Source: Trebonia sp963771985
Lineage (GTDB): Bacteria > Actinomycetota > Actinomycetes > Streptosporangiales > Streptosporangiaceae
Assembly: GCA_963771985.1 (NCBI GenBank)
Contig: CAVYVO010000032.1
Coordinates: 124,001-188,000 of the forward strand
DNA: 64,000 nt
Direction: 5' to 3'
In this document: positions 58,626 to 64,000 of the stretch, piece by piece
Position numbering within the stretch: position 1 is the stretch's first letter
How the letters are laid out: every line of letters begins with the position of its first letter
Made by a program: the position numbers and the translations under genes
The notes under the pieces: model-generated
What the model saw: only the letters and a program-made list of their open reading frames with translations
Database searches by the model: none
Told to the model about the DNA's origin: nothing

Positions 58626-58838
58626 GTGGCGGTAGCAGTCGACATCACCACCCGCGCCGCGCCGGTATCGCTGTGGACGGTGCTGCGGGGGTGGGGCCGG
58701 ATCGGGTGCATCGGGTTCGGCGGACCGCCCGCCCACATCAGGCTGCTGCGGCAGCTATGCGTCGAACGGCGGGGCTGGCTGGACGCGCGCGAGTTCGAGG
58801 ACGCGATCCCGGTCTGCAATGTGCTGCCCGGCCCGTCT
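58626..58838 (+). pseudogene. Truncated chromate transporter ChrA (N-terminus only)
   Basis: From GTG 58626 the frame reads VSLWTVLRGWGRIGCIGFGG, PPAHIRLLRQLCVERRGWLD and AREFEDAIPVCNVLPGP, the characteristic N-terminal of ChrA-type chromate/sulfate transporters. After about 71 residues (58838) homology ends; the frame continues with unrelated basic residues and stops at 58952. The remaining ~330 residues and all later helices are missing. The break lies 14 bp before a GCCGATTGCGCAATCG palindrome. Confidence 0.8.
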
Positions 58839-58851
58839 CGCCGTAAGGCAG

Positions 58852-59205
58852 GCCGATTGCGCAATCGACCACACCGCCAGAAGCGGGACATGCCAGTACC
58901 CCAACGGCTGACGCCCGGATTCTGCCGCGCCGGCTGTCGAAGAGGCCTATGAGCTGTGATGGTCTGCGGGTGCGGCGCCGCGGCCCTCTGCCACCGCAAA
59001 CCGTGTCCGCTGTTTTTAATGTCTCAATGTGAAGTTGAGACATTAAGAATAATAACCTCTAGGTGTGTACTCCGGGGCGGATACCACCCCGAAGTACCCA
59101 GCTAAGCCAGGTCGCCCGGCGGGAGGTTGACCACTGTGGCCTGTGTGACGGCGGGTGTCCGCGACGGGGCCCGCAGCCGACGCTAACCTGCCGATTGCGC
59201 AATCG
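58852..59205. repeat. Segment bracketed by two 16-bp palindromic repeats
   Basis: GCCGATTGCGCAATCG occurs at 58852-58867 and again at 59190-59205, each containing the perfect palindrome CGATTGCGCAATCG. The 322 bp between carry an AT-rich 12-bp inverted repeat and no ORF. This may be a small mobile or recombination remnant; no transposase is present. Confidence 0.55.
59016..59046. repeat. Perfect 12-bp inverted repeat
   Basis: TTAATGTCTCAA, spacer TGTGAAG, TTGAGACATTAA. The arms pair in all 12 positions and are far more AT-rich than the surroundings. It could be an operator, a terminator-like hairpin or the end of a mobile element. Confidence 0.8.
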
Positions 59206-59466
59206 TTCCCGGAAGAAGGCCCTGTCGCACATTTCTGGATGATGGCGAAGCCCTGACGCCGCCTGCCCGCCGTATTTTCCTTATGAACGCGCCAAGCTCG
59301 AACTAACGAGAAAGATCCTTCGACCTATAGGCCGTAACATCCTTCACGTTATCGAAAACCGACGAGGAGCAGGACACCGGACGGCCGCTAGCGCACGATC
59401 GGACCGTTACCTTCCAGTTATATGAGCCGGAAGAACGGGTCGATCGCGCGATTGACCTGCTGGCTC
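59206..59466. other. Intergenic, no recognised feature
   Basis: 261 bp between the palindrome pair and the small minus-strand gene. No ORF or RNA is convincing. Confidence 0.4.
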
Positions 59467-59673
59467 TTACCTGGTGCCCGGTCCATGCTCCCGGCCAGGC
59501 CGACGCTGGGCGCCGAGCACGAAGCCGAGCCAGCTGACCGTCTCGTGGCCGGGCGTGCTCTGGCACCATTCCTCAGCGTCCCTGACCCGGGCGCGCTGCC
59601 CGCGCCCCGGCTCGAACAGGTCAGACGGCTCGTCCGGCGCGCGGCCGAACAGCAGCGCTGCCAAATCGCGCAT
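59467..59673 (-). CDS. Hypothetical small protein (68 aa)
   Basis: A 68-residue frame beginning MRDLAALLFGRAPDEPSDLF and rich in Arg and Gly. I do not recognise it. Translation is supported by an almost ideal ribosome site, AAGGAGGTG, five bases before ATG 59673, which is rare in this window, and by the AT-rich stretch upstream (GTTATATCGTGATTAC). One Cys and three Trp; no membrane segment. Possibly a recent or horizontally acquired gene. Confidence 0.55.
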   Translation of the reverse strand: MRDLAALLFGRAPDEPSDLFEPGRGQRARVRDAEEWCQSTPGHETVSWLGFVLGAQRRPGREHGPGTR

Positions 59674-59894
59674 CTCAGCACCTCCTTGTAATCACGATAT
59701 AACGCGAATCGTCGCTTGGCCACTGGGTGTCCGCGAAATACGCGCTCTTCACCGAAGGATCAGCTCCGGGTTACGGCGCGTCCAGCCCGCGGTTGACCGC
59801 CGTAGCGATCATCGGCTATGTCGGGCGGCGGGTGCGTTGCCGCGCCGGCCTTCCCGACATCTCGCGGAAGTCCAAACCCCGGGGAAGGTGTGCG

Positions 59895-61403
<1,509 letters not shown>

Positions 61404-61514
61404 TAATGCGTCAATAATCGCGGCAGCCCGGGGATTCCGCTGACAATCCCCGGCACTTTGGCACGCTAGGTCTAGACGCCGCGCTCGGCGGCGGAATCGT
61501 GAAGGAAACGACAA

Positions 61515-62345
61515 GTGGCGCAGCAGCGCGGGTCCGCGAGCGACGTGGATTCGGCCTTGGACAGCCGATTCGACGTCAGCGTGGCGCATGTGGCCCGGGT
61601 GTACAACTACTGGCTGGGCGGGAAGGACAACTTCACCGCCGACCGGATCGCCGGAGACAACACGATCGCGGTCTACCCGGGCATCCGGCTGTCCGCCCGG
61701 GCCAACCGGGCGTTCCTCGCGCGGGCGGTGCGGTATCTCACCGAGACCGAAGGCATCCGCCAGTTCCTCGATATCGGCACGGGGCTGCCCACCGCGAACA
61801 ACACCCACGAGGTCGCGCAGGCCGCCGCGCCGGAGAGCCGGATCGTCTACGTGGACAACGACCCGCTGGTCCTCGCCCACGCCCGCGCGCTGCTGACCAG
61901 CAGCCCCGAAGGTGCCACCGCCTACCTCGACGCAGACCTGCGCGACACCGGCAAGATCCTCAGCCAGGCGGCGGAGACCCTGGACTTCGGCCAGCCGGTG
62001 GCGATCATGCTGATCGCGATCTTGCACTACATCCCGGACGCGGACGATGCGCGTGAGATCGTGGCCCGGCTGCTCGGCGCGGTCCCCCCCGGCAGCTTCC
62101 TGGCGGTCTCCCACGCCGGCAGCGACCTGTTCCCCGCGGAGATAGCGGCCTTCGAGAAGAGCCTCAACGAGCACCTCCCTGGAGAACGTCACATGGCCCG
62201 CCCCCGCGCGGCGGTGGAGCGGTTCTTTGACGGCACCGAACTGCTCGCACCGGGCGTGGTCCGGGTGAGCGAGTGGCGCCCGGACTCGGCCGCCGAGGGC
62301 GCCATCCCCACGACCCTGTGGGGCGGCGTCGGCAGGAAATCCTGA
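61515..62345 (+). CDS. DUF574-type SAM-dependent methyltransferase
   Basis: A 276-residue protein of the Methyltransf_19/DUF574 family, which is expanded in actinomycetes. Marks are the N-terminal HVARVYNYWLGGKDNFTADR, FLDIGTGLPTANNTHEVAQA (SAM motif), RIVYVDNDPLVLAHARALL and MLIAILHYIPDADDAREIV. GTG 61515 follows GAAGGAAACGACAA. Function and substrate of this family are not established. It stands alone between the Lgt-like gene and the G-rich tract. Confidence 0.88.
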   Translation: MAQQRGSASDVDSALDSRFDVSVAHVARVYNYWLGGKDNFTADRIAGDNTIAVYPGIRLSARANRAFLARAVRYLTETEGIRQFLDIGTGLPTANNTHEVAQAAAPESRIVYVDNDPLVLAHARALLTSSPEGATAYLDADLRDTGKILSQAAETLDFGQPVAIMLIAILHYIPDADDAREIVARLLGAVPPGSFLAVSHAGSDLFPAEIAAFEKSLNEHLPGERHMARPRAAVERFFDGTELLAPGVVRVSEWRPDSAAEGAIPTTLWGGVGRKS

Positions 62346-62398
62346 TCACGGGCACCAACAGGGGCGGCCCGCTGGTCGCCGGGGTATCCGCGCAGAAG

Positions 62399-62512
62399 AT
62401 GACCGCCGCCGAGGCACTGGATGAGATCAGCGAGGCCGTGCTGGCGGACCGCGACGACGTCGGTCGCCGACTCCCCGTCGGCAAGCTCGGACTACTCGAA
62501 TTGGAACATTAA
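62399..62512 (+). CDS. Possible 37-aa peptide or gene fragment
   Basis: A short frame after the methyltransferase, MTAAEALDEISEAVLADRDD then VGRRLPVGKLGLLELEH. Composition is protein-like and it is in plausible distance, but the ribosome site is weak. It could be the tail of a lost gene rather than a functional peptide. Confidence 0.3.
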   Translation: MTAAEALDEISEAVLADRDDVGRRLPVGKLGLLELEH

Positions 62513-62734
62513 GGACATAAAGGGCTAGCGCACTACAGACTGTGACCGTTTCACGTCTTCTGCCGTGGACTTCCGGCGCAGCCGACCATGATCGCGAAGA
62601 GTTTTCGTTGTTATAGAGCGAAGTATTTACATGGAAAAAAATGTATTCGGGATCGTTGCTCTAGCTTCGCGATCGGCAGTCACGGACGGTTATAACGGCC
62701 GACGGATAGGGCCTGCCATAAAGATATTTCGCGA

Positions 62735-62875
62735 TCATGTGAGACAGCTGACTGCCGCCGGCTCCGGGGAGGCGGGCGACTGTGGCGTATGCGACCGGGC
62801 AGGACTGCGGAGGGCCGTGAGCAGCGGCAGATAACGGCACAGAACCGCTGGCACGATCCCGTCCGCAGAGGGTGA
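62735..62875. repeat. Dispersed intergenic repeat, copy B
   Basis: Counterpart of 49355-49500: blocks CTGACTGCCGCCGGC, GACTGTGGCGTATGCGACCG and GAACCGCTGGCACGATCCCG occur in the same order. Both copies lie upstream of regulatory genes. Confidence 0.6.
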
Positions 62876-62990
62876 GGGGGTCCGCAGAGGGTGAGGGTGA
62901 GGGTGAGGGTGAGGAAGCCCGCAGAGGGTGAGGGTGCTGGTGAGGGAGAAGGAGGGAGGGAGGGAGGGAGGGAGAGAGGGAGCGCACCGA
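62865..62990 (+). repeat. Purine-rich simple repeats (GAGGGT and GAGG)
   Basis: Repeats of GAGGGT (GCAGAGGGTGAGGG occurs three times), then about six GGAGG/GGGA units (62949-62980). The plus strand is almost free of C and T and has many GGG runs, so it could form G-quadruplex or triplex structures and slip in replication. Confidence 0.85.
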
Positions 62991-63158
62991 TCGCGGCGGC
63001 CGCGGTCTATGGGGTTCCAGGGGTTATGGCCGAATAGAGCGGGCGACGTTGCGCTATGTGATGAAAATGACACAATCTAGCTATTGGACGCATATTTGCC
63101 AGAGCGTGTTCACTAGGAGGGGAACGAACCGCTACGCACAGAGAGATCGCCAGCTAAC

Positions 63159-64000
63159 GTGGAGCGCGTCACGCCGGACGCCGCGCAGATCATGCGGAAC
63201 GGCCGTCGGCTGCTCAGGGCACGGGAGAAGATTCTCGCCGGCCAGGGCGGCCCGCTGCGGGAGGTGATCGCCGCCTCCTGGCAGCGGTCGATGGCGCACG
63301 GGCTGCAGCCGGACCGGTTCAGCGTCCCCTATGACGGGGCCGCGCCGGCAGGCCCGCTCGTCGCGGCGGCGGGTCCGGTCGCGGACGCGGCCGGCGCCGA
63401 CCTCGCCGGAACGAGCGTGAGCCTGGTCGTGTCCGACCACCAGGCTCGCATTCTCGACCGGAGGGTTCCCGACTCGGGGCTGCGTGCCCGGCTTGACCGC
63501 CTCTGCCTCGCGCCTGGCTTCCGCTACGGGGAGGATGCCGTCGGCACCACCGCGATCGCGGTCGCGCTGAGCCAGCAGGGCCCGGCCCTGGTCGCCGGCG
63601 GCGAGCATTACGCGGACACGCTGACCGCGATGGTCTGCGCGGCCGCGCCTGTCACCGATCCCAGAACCGGGCGTGTCCTCGGCGCGATCGGGCTCGCCTG
63701 CCCGGGCAGGGACGCGAGCACGCTTATGATCGCGTTCGCCAAGCGCGCGGCGCGCGACGTGGAGCAGCGGCTCGCCACCGCCGGCGACACCGACCGCGCC
63801 TTGCTCGGGCGTTTCCTGCGCGCCCGGCGGCAGGCCAAGGGGCCGGTGGCGGCTATCAGCGAGCGCGCCCTGCTCACCAATACCGCCGCCGCCGTTGTCG
63901 TGGCCGAACGCGACCGCGGCCAGCTGTGGGAGTGGGCGCTTGGCGCGCTGCACGCGGTGGACCAGGCCACGTCCCGGCTGCGCCTGTCCGACGACCAGAC
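63159..64000 (+). CDS. GAF-domain regulator, AcoR-like, cut by window end
   Basis: From GTG 63159 an open frame of 280 residues continues past the window. The first ~110 residues (AQIMRNGRRLLRAREKILAG, REVIAASWQRSMAHGLQPDR) and the GAF part (PGFRYGEDAVGTTAIAVALS, HYADTLTAMVCAAAPVTDPR, GRVLGAIGLACPG) match the sensor half of AcoR-type regulators of acetoin and other catabolism. The AAA or HTH output domain would lie beyond 64000. Actinomycete versions often lack the sigma-54 ATPase and keep only GAF plus HTH. Confidence 0.82.
   Translation, partial: MERVTPDAAQIMRNGRRLLRAREKILAGQGGPLREVIAASWQRSMAHGLQPDRFSVPYDGAAPAGPLVAAAGPVADAAGADLAGTSVSLVVSDHQARILDRRVPDSGLRARLDRLCLAPGFRYGEDAVGTTAIAVALSQQGPALVAGGEHYADTLTAMVCAAAPVTDPRTGRVLGAIGLACPGRDASTLMIAFAKRAARDVEQRLATAGDTDRALLGRFLRARRQAKGPVAAISERALLTNTAAAVVVAERDRGQLWEWALGALHAVDQATSRLRLSDDQ

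Larger units (their letters stand above)
62520..63158. other. Long intergenic region before GAF regulator
   Basis: About 640 bp. It contains an AT-rich part (62590-62735), repeat copy B (62735-62875), a purine-rich repeat tract (62865-62990) and the promoter region of the regulator. No gene is recognised. Confidence 0.6.

Overview
The window is 64 kb of very GC-rich DNA with GTG and TTG starts, long runs of 4-bp start/stop overlaps, F420-type enzymes, KstR/KstR2-type operators, a SARP regulator and a DUF574-type methyltransferase. This points to an actinomycete (Actinomycetota). The mixture would suit a Streptosporangiales- or Pseudonocardia-like soil organism, but the genus cannot be fixed from the sequence. 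No rRNA, tRNA, CRISPR array or intact transposase was found.

Region 1 (1-5.9 kb, all minus strand) is a compact four-gene unit: a membrane-anchored patatin-like lipase, a small membrane protein, an alpha-dioxygenase/cyclooxygenase-like heme protein whose distal histidine position is lysine, and a membrane protein cut by the window edge. Together they could release fatty acids and oxygenate them.

Region 2 (6-24 kb) and region 4 (34.4-42.1 kb) are two blocks of sterol catabolism. Block one holds a frameshifted Rv3520c-like F420 oxidoreductase, a flavin oxidoreductase, a FadD19-like ligase, EchA19, another acyl-CoA synthetase, a DUF35 protein with two Ltp thiolase-fold proteins (ltp4/ltp3-like), and the divergent pair CYP125-like P450 / FadA5. 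Its promoters carry five palindromes matching the KstR operator (TnnAACnnGTTnnA). Block two is ipdF - fadE30 // fadD3 - echA - fadE31 - fadE32 - fadE33 around one perfect KstR2 operator (AnCAAGnnCTTGnT). The order mirrors the M. tuberculosis cholesterol regulon. The P450 reads in frame into a SRPBCC domain, which is unusual.

Region 3 (23.5-34.4 kb) is accessory: a secreted repeat protein, an ABC exporter, a DUF3887 protein, a truncated VapC toxin, an alpha/beta hydrolase, a secreted copper-radical oxidase of the GlxA/galactose oxidase type with a small secreted partner, and a DUF4062-STAND ATPase-TPR protein.

Region 5 (42-49 kb) has an F420/FMN split-barrel protein, a wax ester synthase/DGAT, a 2-oxoacid or acetoin dehydrogenase-like E1alpha/E1beta set with a stand-alone lipoyl domain and a lipoate ligase, bracketed by two 82-bp direct repeats, then a DUF6918 protein, a frameshifted cupin and a SnoaL-like protein.

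Region 6 (49-64 kb) has a large SARP-ATPase regulator leading into SRPBCC, GMC oxidoreductase and LigA/LigB-type ring-cleavage dioxygenase genes, an APC permease, a 23-bp tandem repeat array, pyrophosphatase, a chromate transporter stump next to repeated palindromes, an Lgt-like membrane protein, a DUF574-type methyltransferase, a G-rich repeat tract and the start of a GAF-domain regulator. Three genes (LLM oxidoreductase, two-domain secreted/membrane protein, cupin) are each broken by what looks like one extra base, so either decay or a systematic sequence error should be considered.
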